Below are positions 1 through 5,914 of a stretch of DNA of 10,543 nt, in pieces. The translations under genes were made by a program, and so were the position numbers. Under the pieces are notes generated by a model that saw only the letters and a list, made by a program, of their open reading frames with translations, had not been told where the DNA came from and ran no database searches. The first letter of the stretch is position 1. The number at the start of each line of letters is the position of its first letter. The DNA comes from an uncultured Erysipelotrichaceae bacterium (GTDB lineage: Bacteria > Bacillota_I > Bacilli_A > RFN20 > CAG-826): contig CADAUN010000031.1 in assembly GCA_902791085.1 (NCBI GenBank), positions 1 through 10,543 of the forward strand, given 5' to 3'.

Positions 1-453
1 ACCACTTGCCGTTGGTTATCCTCCTTTGAAGGCGAGAACGGCGTGGCCATGATTCGTCCCAATTATTGTGAACGATGGTATCGCAGTTATTTCTTGCAAC
101 TCAGTTTGCCTAAAAGTGCGGAAGAAGTGGAATCTTATCACTGGGACAATTTAGTGGTTCGCGCCTATCTTTCAGTTGGAAATGAACAAAGCGTCACCGT
201 TGCAAACGGGACCAATAGCTTTGGTACCTATCCGACCAATCAATGGGTGGATATCACCATCAGTCGTAGAGACTATCTGGCTCCTAGCAATGGCAATATG
301 CTGTCCTTGACAGGAAGCGAAAGCATGGATGAACGTTATGCCGCTTTTGCCAAAGGCGTGACAGGAGCCACTCCAAATTTATTCCTTTCGGTCAATGCAG
401 CTTCTGCTGATTCTGAAGTGACGATTTATTTAGATCGCATCACTTGGGGAACG
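1..453 (+). repeat. Module copy R1 (partial), type A
   Basis: This is the first visible copy of the roughly 165-residue module, cut by the window edge. It has W-L-S-S-F-E-G near the start, then W-D-N-L-V-V-R-A-Y, then T-N-Q-W-V-D-I-T-I, and ends with I-Y-L-D-R-I-T-W-G. R1 and R2 end in W-G and lack the D-D-x-V-F-Y-x-D block seen in R3-R5, so I treat them as a subtype. Confidence 0.7.
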
Positions 454-2103
454 CTTGGCCCAGATACGGTTGCCCCTTCTGTGACCTTGCAAGGCGCTTC
501 GTGGCGCATGGCTTCTCATTCGTCAATGAAACTTCCTACCATCACCGTGGAAGATGATCGTGACCCGGTTCAAGGTTATGACAGCATTCATTTCTATCGT
601 CAAACCGATTCAGGAAGAGAAGAAATCGCCATCAAAAACGGCAGCGTTGCGATTGGCGATGCTGGCACCTATGTTTTAGTGGTCCACGTTTCTGACTTCT
701 CGGGCAATCAAGCCGACCGCGAATTCATTTTCACGGCGCTAGACAATTATGATCCGCATGTGATTGCCACCTATGACAACGAATCTCAAATCGGCGGGGT
801 GAACGGCACTACCTCTTGGTTAGATCAGTTTGAAGGCGCCTCTGGTGTCATGAAGACTGTGGTCGACAATGCCGTTGAATATGGAGCAGGTTTCTTAAAT
901 CTTCGCTTCTCCGAAGACGTGATCAATACGGCCATTCAAAATCGTTTTGACTATCTGCGGTTCCGTCTTTACGTGAGTGCCGAAACGTCCTCTTCCAGCA
1001 TCGATCTCTATAGCTGGAACCGGTCACTTGGAAACGTGCCTTTAAATACTTGGGTGAATTTCGATGTCACCATCAAAGATTTGTCGAATGGTTCCTTCTT
1101 GTCTTACGGTAATCAACTGACGAGACAAGCCACCTATACCCGCTTCCTGAATGAATACGTTTATAACGGCAATGTCTTTTGGTATACCAACGACAATGAT
1201 TTGAAGAACAATCGCCGCCCTGTGACTTTCTATTTCGACTCTTTGGAATGGGGCGTCACTTACGAAAAAGACTTCATCGTATCGATCCCTGGTTTGTCTT
1301 CCACCATTGACAGCTCGAAGGAAGGTGGCAATCGTTTTGCCGTTCCGACTACCGCGATGGTGTCTGACGGCATTACCAGCAGTGAGCAATCATTGACATC
1401 CTTTGTTTTGTATCGACAAGGAACAGATGAGGTTGTCTCTCCCACTGGGAGCGAATATGTGTTGGAAGACGGCACCTATACGGCCGTGGCAAAAATAACG
1501 GGCCTAGATGACTTCGTTCTCGACTTTGTCGTCGAAGATTTGTCAAATACGGTCTATGCCTTTTCAGAGCAGGAATATTACACCGAAGCACCTACAGGCG
1601 TCCCTTATCCTGCCAAAGGTCAACCGCTTCAATTTGATTATCATAACGGTGGTTCGACTTGGATGGCTTCATTCAAAGGGGCCGATGGCAAAACCGAGTA
1701 TGGTGTCCAAAAAGCCAATACCAAACAGCAATCGTTACGATTTGACGTTGGCAACAAACCCTTTGCTTTTGATGCCATCGTCATTCGTGCCTATTTCGAA
1801 TGCAGTGCAACCAGTTTGCGTTTAAGCAGTTTTAATTCGCATGCGGCATTAGGAGTTGCGACCAATTCATGGGTCGATGTGAAAATCGCTCGTAGTGCCA
1901 TTCAAACTGCTGGCAGCGCGATGTATCAAAACGGCGCGAACAAAGACGGCATTACCGACGATACTGTCTTCTATAGCGACATCTTTGGCATCGTTGGTTA
2001 CAACAACCAAAACGCCTTTAATTTCAACTTCTATGATCAAACGGATGCCCTTTGCGACGTCACCGTTTATCTCTCCCGTATTTCTTACGTGCCTGCAGCT
2101 TAA
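1..2103 (+). CDS. Large exported repeat protein, C-terminal part (5' end outside window)
   Basis: The reading frame is open from base 1. The first codons already encode the conserved core of a repeat module (T-x-x-x-W-L-S-S-F-E-G-E-N-G-V), so the gene starts upstream and the Met at 43 is only an internal residue. The visible 700 residues alternate three modules of about 150-185 residues (codons 1-151, 253-422, 518-700) with two Ig-like beta domains (about 152-252 and 423-517). Each module carries a W-[LM]-x-x-[FY]-x-G start, an N-x-W-V-[DN] core and an [IV/F]-Y-[LF]-D/S-x-[IL] last strand, as expected for a jelly-roll carbohydrate-binding fold. The protein ends right after the last module (VPAA) with no LPXTG motif or membrane helix, so any anchor would be N-terminal. 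By analogy with the next gene it is probably a lipoprotein or secreted glycan-binding protein. I recognise no catalytic motif. The function is inferred from architecture and from its glycosidase neighbours. Confidence 0.85.
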   Translation, partial: TTCRWLSSFEGENGVAMIRPNYCERWYRSYFLQLSLPKSAEEVESYHWDNLVVRAYLSVGNEQSVTVANGTNSFGTYPTNQWVDITISRRDYLAPSNGNMLSLTGSESMDERYAAFAKGVTGATPNLFLSVNAASADSEVTIYLDRITWGTLGPDTVAPSVTLQGASWRMASHSSMKLPTITVEDDRDPVQGYDSIHFYRQTDSGREEIAIKNGSVAIGDAGTYVLVVHVSDFSGNQADREFIFTALDNYDPHVIATYDNESQIGGVNGTTSWLDQFEGASGVMKTVVDNAVEYGAGFLNLRFSEDVINTAIQNRFDYLRFRLYVSAETSSSSIDLYSWNRSLGNVPLNTWVNFDVTIKDLSNGSFLSYGNQLTRQATYTRFLNEYVYNGNVFWYTNDNDLKNNRRPVTFYFDSLEWGVTYEKDFIVSIPGLSSTIDSSKEGGNRFAVPTTAMVSDGITSSEQSLTSFVLYRQGTDEVVSPTGSEYVLEDGTYTAVAKITGLDDFVLDFVVEDLSNTVYAFSEQEYYTEAPTGVPYPAKGQPLQFDYHNGGSTWMASFKGADGKTEYGVQKANTKQQSLRFDVGNKPFAFDAIVIRAYFECSATSLRLSSFNSHAALGVATNSWVDVKIARSAIQTAGSAMYQNGANKDGITDDTVFYSDIFGIVGYNNQNAFNFNFYDQTDALCDVTVYLSRISYVPAA
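454..756 (+). other. Ig-like spacer domain 1 (encoded region)
   Basis: This encodes about 100 residues beginning V-A-P-S-V-T-L and finishing with A-G-T-Y-V-L-V-V-H-V-S-D followed by F-S-G-N-Q-A. That pattern is typical of bacterial Ig-like or HYR-type beta sandwiches that space out binding domains on surface proteins. The assignment rests on pattern only. Confidence 0.5.
757..1266 (+). repeat. Module copy R2, type A
   Basis: This second copy encodes T-S-W-L-D-Q-F-E-G-A-S-G-V, then F-D-Y-L-R-F-R-L-Y-V, then N-T-W-V-N-F-D-V-T-I, and ends with F-Y-F-D-S-L-E-W-G. It is the most divergent copy and has a longer middle loop (about residues 360-405 of the visible protein) rich in Asn and Tyr. Confidence 0.65.
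1267..1551 (+). other. Ig-like spacer domain 2 (encoded region)
   Basis: This encodes about 95 residues with F-V-L-Y-R-Q-G-T-D, then L-E-D-G-T-Y-T-A-V-A-K-I. The Y-[RK]-Q-G-T-D string recurs in the Ig-like domain of the following lipoprotein (A-I-Y-K-Q-G-T-D), which supports common descent of the two proteins beyond the shared modules. Confidence 0.5.
1552..2100 (+). repeat. Module copy R3, type B
   Basis: This copy has S-T-W-M-A-S-F-K-G, F-A-F-D-A-I-V-I-R-A-Y-F-E, T-N-S-W-V-D-V-K-I-A-R, A-I-Q-T-A-G-S-A-M-Y, I-T-D-D-T-V-F-Y-S-D-I-F-G and a final V-Y-L-S-R-I-S-Y-V-P-A-A. It aligns over its whole length with R4 and R5 in the next gene and ends the protein. Confidence 0.8.
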
Positions 2104-2216
2104 TTTGATAATTTCCGTCCATGTGACGGCTTTGAATACCGAGGAGCTCCGCCTATGAATGAAAGCTAAAAAGGATACTCAATTTCCCTCATCCATTTTT
2201 GAATTTCCATCGTTTT

Positions 2217-2224
2217 AAAGGAGA
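2217..2224 (+). promoter_or_regulatory. Ribosome binding site of the lipoprotein gene
   Basis: The sequence AAAGGAGA lies 9 bases before the ATG at 2234. It is a strong Shine-Dalgarno match, and it fixes the start so that the signal peptide has two lysines at its N-terminus. The rest of the 130-base spacer (2104-2233) shows no convincing promoter. It has a 5-bp hairpin at 2115-2129 without a T-tract and an 8-bp palindrome at 2143-2150. Confidence 0.75.
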
Positions 2225-2233
2225 AATGATAAG

Positions 2234-3946
2234 ATGAAAAAACAACCATTATTAATCTGGGTTGGTGCCTTAGGATTATTGTCAGCCGCTTTAGCGGGTT
2301 GCACCCCATCGACACCTGCCTCCTCTTCCAAGAGCACAACCACATCCAGCGCGACTTCGTCTTCCAGCAGCCAATCCTCTTCCTCTAGTTCTTCAACCTC
2401 TTCCTCGTCTTCCTCAATCTCTGACTCTTCTTCGAGCAGCATTGAGGTCGTGGAATTTGATATTTCTTTCGATTTGAATGGACATGGTGGAGACGTTGCT
2501 CCTGCAGCGCAAAAAACGGAAGAAGGAAAGATTGTCGCCCCAGAAAATCCGACAGACGACGATTATAACTTCTTAGGTTGGACCTTACCTGATTCGGAAG
2601 ACGTCCTTGACCTTTCTACTTATGTCTTTACTGCCTCCGTCACTTTAAAAGCCAAGTGGGAGAAACGGGCATTGAATGTGTCGTTAAAAGCCAATTACGC
2701 CATCGGTGACACCATCACCTTATATAATGACCGCGTGGCCAGTGCAGCCATTTATAAGCAGGGCACTGATACTGCTTTAGCAGCAGAAAACGGCGTGGTG
2801 ACATTGAATGAAGAAGGCGTTTTTGACTATCGTATCACTCGCACCAATGGCGAGATTGAAACGTATTCCTTCAGCGTAGAAGAAACAACGCGTTTGGTGC
2901 ATACTTTCGCCACTGCCGAAGAAGATGCCAATTCCTTTGACTTCCATATTACTTATGGAGAAAATGGAGGAACAACCTGGCTTCATGACTTTAATGGAGA
3001 ATACGGGGTACGGACATCTGTCAAGCAATTCTCTGACTTCCAATTTGAAGTCGGAAACACTCCTTTTGCCTTTGATACCATCATTGCGCGCGTCTATTTC
3101 GAGACCTCTGAAGTGACGCAAGTAAAAATTGGTAGTTTTTGGTCCGTGATTGCCGATAGTCTTCCCACCAACCAATGGGTCGATTTGGCGATCAATCGTA
3201 AAGCCATCCAGACCGGCGGCAGCGGGATGTACAAGCTATACGGTGCGAACCAAGCCGGCATCACCGACGACTCCGTTTTCTACAATGACGTCTTTGGTGG
3301 CATTGGTTATAACAATCAGCAGGCTTTCCGCTTCAATATTTTAAACACTGAAACAGGTGCTGAGCTTTCCGCTAAAGTTTATCTTTCGTCGGTTCGCTAT
3401 ATGCCCGCCGACGAGACCCCTAACCTCGTCCACGGGTTTACCACCGCGGAAGAAGATGCCAATTCCTTTGATTTCCATCTCTCCTATGGGGACGGCGGGA
3501 CCGACTGGCTCGAGAGCTACAAGGGCGAATACGGCGTCCGCAAGACCAAGAAGGGCTACAACGAGATGCAGTTCAGCCTCGGGAGTGAGGAGTTCCACTT
3601 CGACTCCGTCAAGATCCGCGCCTACTTCGAGATCGACGGCGTGGCGTCGCTGAACCTGGTGTCGCATTATTCCCATTTCGCGGACGGAATCGCCACCAAC
3701 CAATGGGTCGACGTGACCATCGCCCGCACCGCCGTCCAGACCTCCGGCAGCGCGATGTACGCCGAATTCGGGGCGAACCAAGCCGGCCTCACCGACGACT
3801 CCGTCTTCTACAGCGACGTCTTCGGGACGATCGGCAACGCCAACCAGCAGGCCTTCCGCGCGGTCATCTACGACACCGCCAGCAACAACATCGTCACCCC
3901 GATCGTCTACCTGGACAACGTCTCCTACGTGCCTGCAGCGGCCTAA
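2234..3946 (+). CDS. Ser-rich lipoprotein with InlB-type repeat, Ig-like domain and two jelly-roll-like modules
   Basis: This 570-residue protein is predicted to be exported and lipid-anchored. The N-terminus has two lysines, a hydrophobic stretch and the lipobox A-L-A-G-C, with the lipidated cysteine at residue 23. Residues 24-69 form a Ser/Thr-rich linker. Residues about 74-142 match a Listeria-Bacteroides/InlB B-type repeat (F-D-L-N-G-H-G-G, F-L-G-W-T, L-K-A-K-W). An Ig-like domain follows (about 146-219), then two modules of about 175 residues (220-396 and 397-570). These are full-length homologues of the last module of the preceding gene. The likely role is surface glycan binding or adhesion. 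It is not a typical solute-binding protein, because no such fold is recognisable. The last module has a completely different codon bias from the rest of the gene. Lipoprotein status is firm and ligand binding is inferred. Confidence 0.9.
   Translation: MKKQPLLIWVGALGLLSAALAGCTPSTPASSSKSTTTSSATSSSSSQSSSSSSSTSSSSSSISDSSSSSIEVVEFDISFDLNGHGGDVAPAAQKTEEGKIVAPENPTDDDYNFLGWTLPDSEDVLDLSTYVFTASVTLKAKWEKRALNVSLKANYAIGDTITLYNDRVASAAIYKQGTDTALAAENGVVTLNEEGVFDYRITRTNGEIETYSFSVEETTRLVHTFATAEEDANSFDFHITYGENGGTTWLHDFNGEYGVRTSVKQFSDFQFEVGNTPFAFDTIIARVYFETSEVTQVKIGSFWSVIADSLPTNQWVDLAINRKAIQTGGSGMYKLYGANQAGITDDSVFYNDVFGGIGYNNQQAFRFNILNTETGAELSAKVYLSSVRYMPADETPNLVHGFTTAEEDANSFDFHLSYGDGGTDWLESYKGEYGVRKTKKGYNEMQFSLGSEEFHFDSVKIRAYFEIDGVASLNLVSHYSHFADGIATNQWVDVTIARTAVQTSGSAMYAEFGANQAGLTDDSVFYSDVFGTIGNANQQAFRAVIYDTASNNIVTPIVYLDNVSYVPAAA
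2321..2440 (+). repeat. Low-complexity serine-codon tract (surface linker)
   Basis: About 40 codons encode nearly only Ser with a few Thr, using mixed TCN and AGC codons. The tract lies just after the lipidated cysteine and would hold the binding domains away from the membrane. On the opposite strand it creates a spurious Glu-rich open frame. The mixed codon use argues against a perfect slippage tract, but length changes in steps of 3 would stay in frame. Confidence 0.8.
2891..3421 (+). repeat. Module copy R4, type B
   Basis: This encodes residues 220-396: T-T-W-L-H-D-F-N-G-E-Y-G-V, F-D-T-I-I-A-R-V-Y-F-E, T-N-Q-W-V-D-L-A-I, A-I-Q-T-G-G-S-G-M-Y, I-T-D-D-S-V-F-Y-N-D-V-F-G and V-Y-L-S-S-V-R-Y-M-P-A. 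Codon third positions are mixed, about half G/C. A stretch at 3245-3283 is GC-rich and nearly identical in DNA to R5. Confidence 0.8.
3422..3943 (+). repeat. Module copy R5, type B, with very GC-rich codons
   Basis: This encodes residues 397-570: T-D-W-L-E-S-Y-K-G-E-Y-G-V, F-D-S-V-K-I-R-A-Y-F-E, T-N-Q-W-V-D-V-T-I-A-R, A-V-Q-T-S-G-S-A-M-Y, L-T-D-D-S-V-F-Y-S-D-V-F-G and V-Y-L-D-N-V-S-Y-V-P-A-A. From 3479 to 3943 I count only 12 of 155 codons ending in A or T, against about half in R4. The reading frame is intact. Confidence 0.85.
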
Positions 3947-3948
3947 TC

Positions 3949-3972
3949 TTCCGATTCGGAATTTCTTCTCTT
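3949..3972 (+). terminator. Weak terminator-like inverted repeat with T-rich tail
   Basis: TTCCGA and TCGGAA flank a single T at 3949-3961, three bases after the lipoprotein stop, and a T/C-rich run follows to 3972. As RNA this is a 5-bp stem with a 3-base loop, which is short for an intrinsic terminator, and the tail is interrupted by C. It could reduce read-through into the enzyme genes, or be a protein-binding palindrome. Confidence 0.3.
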
Positions 3973-4000
3973 GGCAGGGGTCTTATGGCTCCTGCCAAGA
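3969..4000 (+). promoter_or_regulatory. Strong hairpin just upstream of the GH20 ribosome binding site
   Basis: TCTTGGCAGG (3969-3978) is perfectly complementary to CCTGCCAAGA (3991-4000), giving a 10-bp stem with a 12-base loop in which one more G-C pair is possible. No T-tract follows, so it is not a standard intrinsic terminator for the + strand. It ends a few bases before the weak Shine-Dalgarno (TAAGG, 4003-4007) of the GH20 gene. It may stabilise or mark a processed mRNA end, or modulate translation. Confidence 0.45.
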
Positions 4001-4013
4001 ATTAAGGTATCTT

Positions 4014-5876
4014 ATGAAATTATCTCTACAATGTGATTCGCGTTTTCTTCCTGGGATAAAAGAATTAGAAAAATGGTTTTCGTTTTCTCTCGCGGAAGAC
4101 GGATATCGTGTGATTGCTAAACAAAGCAATGAAGTAGGGATTACAGTGATTTCGAATTCCCAACAAACTGAGATTCGATATGAAAAACCAGCGGAATTCT
4201 TCCGCGCGTTCTCTTTGGCATTACAGATTGCTAAGACCAATCGCACGCTTCATGTCGAATCTCTTTTTGAACGCATGGGGACCATGCAAGATTGCTCGGA
4301 CGGGGTGATGTCAGTTGAAGGCATCAAAGAAGTCATTCGTCTTAGCGCTGTGCTTGGCTATTCCTATCTCGGCCTTTATTGTGAGACTACTTATCCGGTT
4401 TCTGGCGAACCTTATTTTGGATACCAAAGTGGGCGTTATACACGTGAAGAACTGCAAGAGATCGTCGCCTATGGGGCGTTATTTCATGTAGAAATTGTGC
4501 CTTATATCCAAACTTTGGGACATATGGGTCAATTGTTGAAATGGGGCGCATATGCTCCCTTGTGGGACATTGATAATGTGATTTTGGCAGGAGTGGAAGA
4601 CACTTATCGTTTGCTTGACAAAATGCTCGCATCGTTACATGAAATTTTTCCTACCACGCATATTAACTTAGGAATGGATGAGGCATATTTCCTAGGTCTA
4701 GGCCGTTATCGCTGGTTTGTGAAAGAAGGAGAAAGCGACCGCGTTTCTTTGTTTTTGCAACATGCGCGCCGTACTTATGAATTGGCTTTGCATCATGGTT
4801 TTATCGATCCAGAGATTTGGTGCGATACCTTATTCGAAATGGCGTTTAAAGGCTATATCTATCCTCCGAAAGAAATTTATCATTCCTTTTCTTCCGAAGT
4901 GAAATCTCTTTGTCCCCCGCTTATGTTCCGCATGTGGAACTATGATGTTTTCTCTAGTGAAGAATTCCATCGTTGTTATCAAATCATTCATGACTTTACC
5001 CCACAGATTTCTTTTGCTGGTGTCGTGTCTGGCTATTCTTCGTTTGCTCCGTTAAACAGACGGAGTATGCAGATGCTTCCGGCAATCGTTAATGGTTGTT
5101 CTTCATGTGGGATTAAGGATTTGTTAATCACCAGGTGGGAGAGCTTATTCTCACCTATGGCAGCCATTCCGACTTATCTAAGAGCAGCGGAATCTAGTGC
5201 TCGCACTTCTGGTTATAGTGAAGAGGAACGTTGCCAATTCTTATTTGGTTATTCTTTGTCAGAATTATTGATGTTAGATTTACCGAACCTTCCTGGAGAA
5301 AAAGAGACTTTCCCAGTAAAAGAAGTGAATCCTGCTTATTATTTGTTAGCGGACGATTTGTTACTTGGGACAATGACTCCTCATACTCCAGAAAATAGTG
5401 GCTCTTATTATGCCTCATTAGCGAAGCGCCTATCTGAACTTGCGACGCGGCAGAAAGCGTGTTCTCGTCTTTTCATTTGGGAGAGTGTATTATGTGAGAC
5501 GTTGAGTGTGAAAGCGCCGCTAGGATTAGCCATTCAAAATTCCTATCGCAAGAACGATATCGCAGGAATTCGTGAATGCATCAACCGCATACCCGTTCTC
5601 GTGAAACAAATTCAAAAATTGCATCAAGCCTACCGCGAATACTGGAATTCTTATAATAAACGGGAAGGATTTGAGTTATTTGATCTTCGTTTTGGCGGCA
5701 TGGAAAAGCGATGTGAAGTGGTGCAAGGCATTTTAGAAGATTTTGCGGAAGGAAGGACAACAACGATCCCTGAATTAGAAGGCGAACGCCTACCTTTATC
5801 TTCTACTAAGGATAGCCCTTTGTTGGCAAACAAAGATTGGCTTGGCATTGCCGTCGGAAGAAAAATGAGATTTTAA
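4014..5876 (+). CDS. GH20 exo-beta-N-acetylhexosaminidase, GcnA-like
   Basis: This 620-residue protein has no signal peptide and is probably cytoplasmic. It should remove terminal beta-linked GlcNAc or GalNAc from imported oligosaccharides by substrate-assisted hydrolysis. The length and order match the GcnA/SpGH20C branch: an N-terminal alpha/beta domain (about 1-85), a TIM barrel (about 90-390) and a helical C-terminal region. Barrel landmarks are L-G-Y-S-Y-L-G-L-Y (residue about 112 on), G-E-P-Y-F-G-Y with G-R-Y-T, P-Y-I-Q-T-L-G-H, the catalytic pair Asp222-Glu223 in L-G-M-D-E-A, and I-W-C-D. The Trp at 375 lies in T-R-W-E-S, whereas relatives I recall have W-G-D-[DN]-G there, so part of the substrate pocket is unusual. 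The start ATG is preceded by TAAGG, a weak ribosome binding site 6 bases away. It is 38 bases from the GH94 gene, likely the same operon. Confidence 0.88.
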   Translation: MKLSLQCDSRFLPGIKELEKWFSFSLAEDGYRVIAKQSNEVGITVISNSQQTEIRYEKPAEFFRAFSLALQIAKTNRTLHVESLFERMGTMQDCSDGVMSVEGIKEVIRLSAVLGYSYLGLYCETTYPVSGEPYFGYQSGRYTREELQEIVAYGALFHVEIVPYIQTLGHMGQLLKWGAYAPLWDIDNVILAGVEDTYRLLDKMLASLHEIFPTTHINLGMDEAYFLGLGRYRWFVKEGESDRVSLFLQHARRTYELALHHGFIDPEIWCDTLFEMAFKGYIYPPKEIYHSFSSEVKSLCPPLMFRMWNYDVFSSEEFHRCYQIIHDFTPQISFAGVVSGYSSFAPLNRRSMQMLPAIVNGCSSCGIKDLLITRWESLFSPMAAIPTYLRAAESSARTSGYSEEERCQFLFGYSLSELLMLDLPNLPGEKETFPVKEVNPAYYLLADDLLLGTMTPHTPENSGSYYASLAKRLSELATRQKACSRLFIWESVLCETLSVKAPLGLAIQNSYRKNDIAGIRECINRIPVLVKQIQKLHQAYREYWNSYNKREGFELFDLRFGGMEKRCEVVQGILEDFAEGRTTTIPELEGERLPLSSTKDSPLLANKDWLGIAVGRKMRF

Positions 5877-5902
5877 TTCTACAATAAAATGATGAATCGG
5901 AA

Positions 5903-5907
5903 AGAGG
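5903..5907 (+). promoter_or_regulatory. Ribosome binding site deciding the GH94 start
   Basis: AGAGG lies 7 bases before the ATG at 5915 but only 1 base before the in-frame TTG at 5909. The spacing favours ATG 5915, giving a protein that begins M-E-N-G-Y-F-D-D, which matches the family N-terminus (Y-G-Y-F-D-D). Confidence 0.7.
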
Positions 5908-5914
5908 ATTGAAG

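Noticed and set aside
43..45. ATG at 43 as the start of the first gene
   Set aside because: The frame is open upstream to base 1, the upstream codons belong to the conserved module core, and there is no ribosome binding site or signal peptide.
2155..2169. Five-codon mini-ORF (MNES, stop) with a GAGGAG upstream, as a leader peptide
   Set aside because: Too short to judge, with no attenuator-like alternative hairpins or regulatory codons. Probably chance.
2215..2442. Reverse-strand open frame encoding a Glu-rich protein
   Set aside because: It is the antisense reading of the serine-codon linker (TCC/TCT read as GGA/AGA and GAA/GAG in another frame) and has no independent support.
3341..3781. 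Long reverse-strand frame and overlapping + frames (3357-3653, 3703-4005) in the GC-rich block
   Set aside because: High GC removes stop codons in all frames. The + frames are Arg/Pro-rich nonsense, and the real frame is fixed by homology of R5 to R3 and R4.
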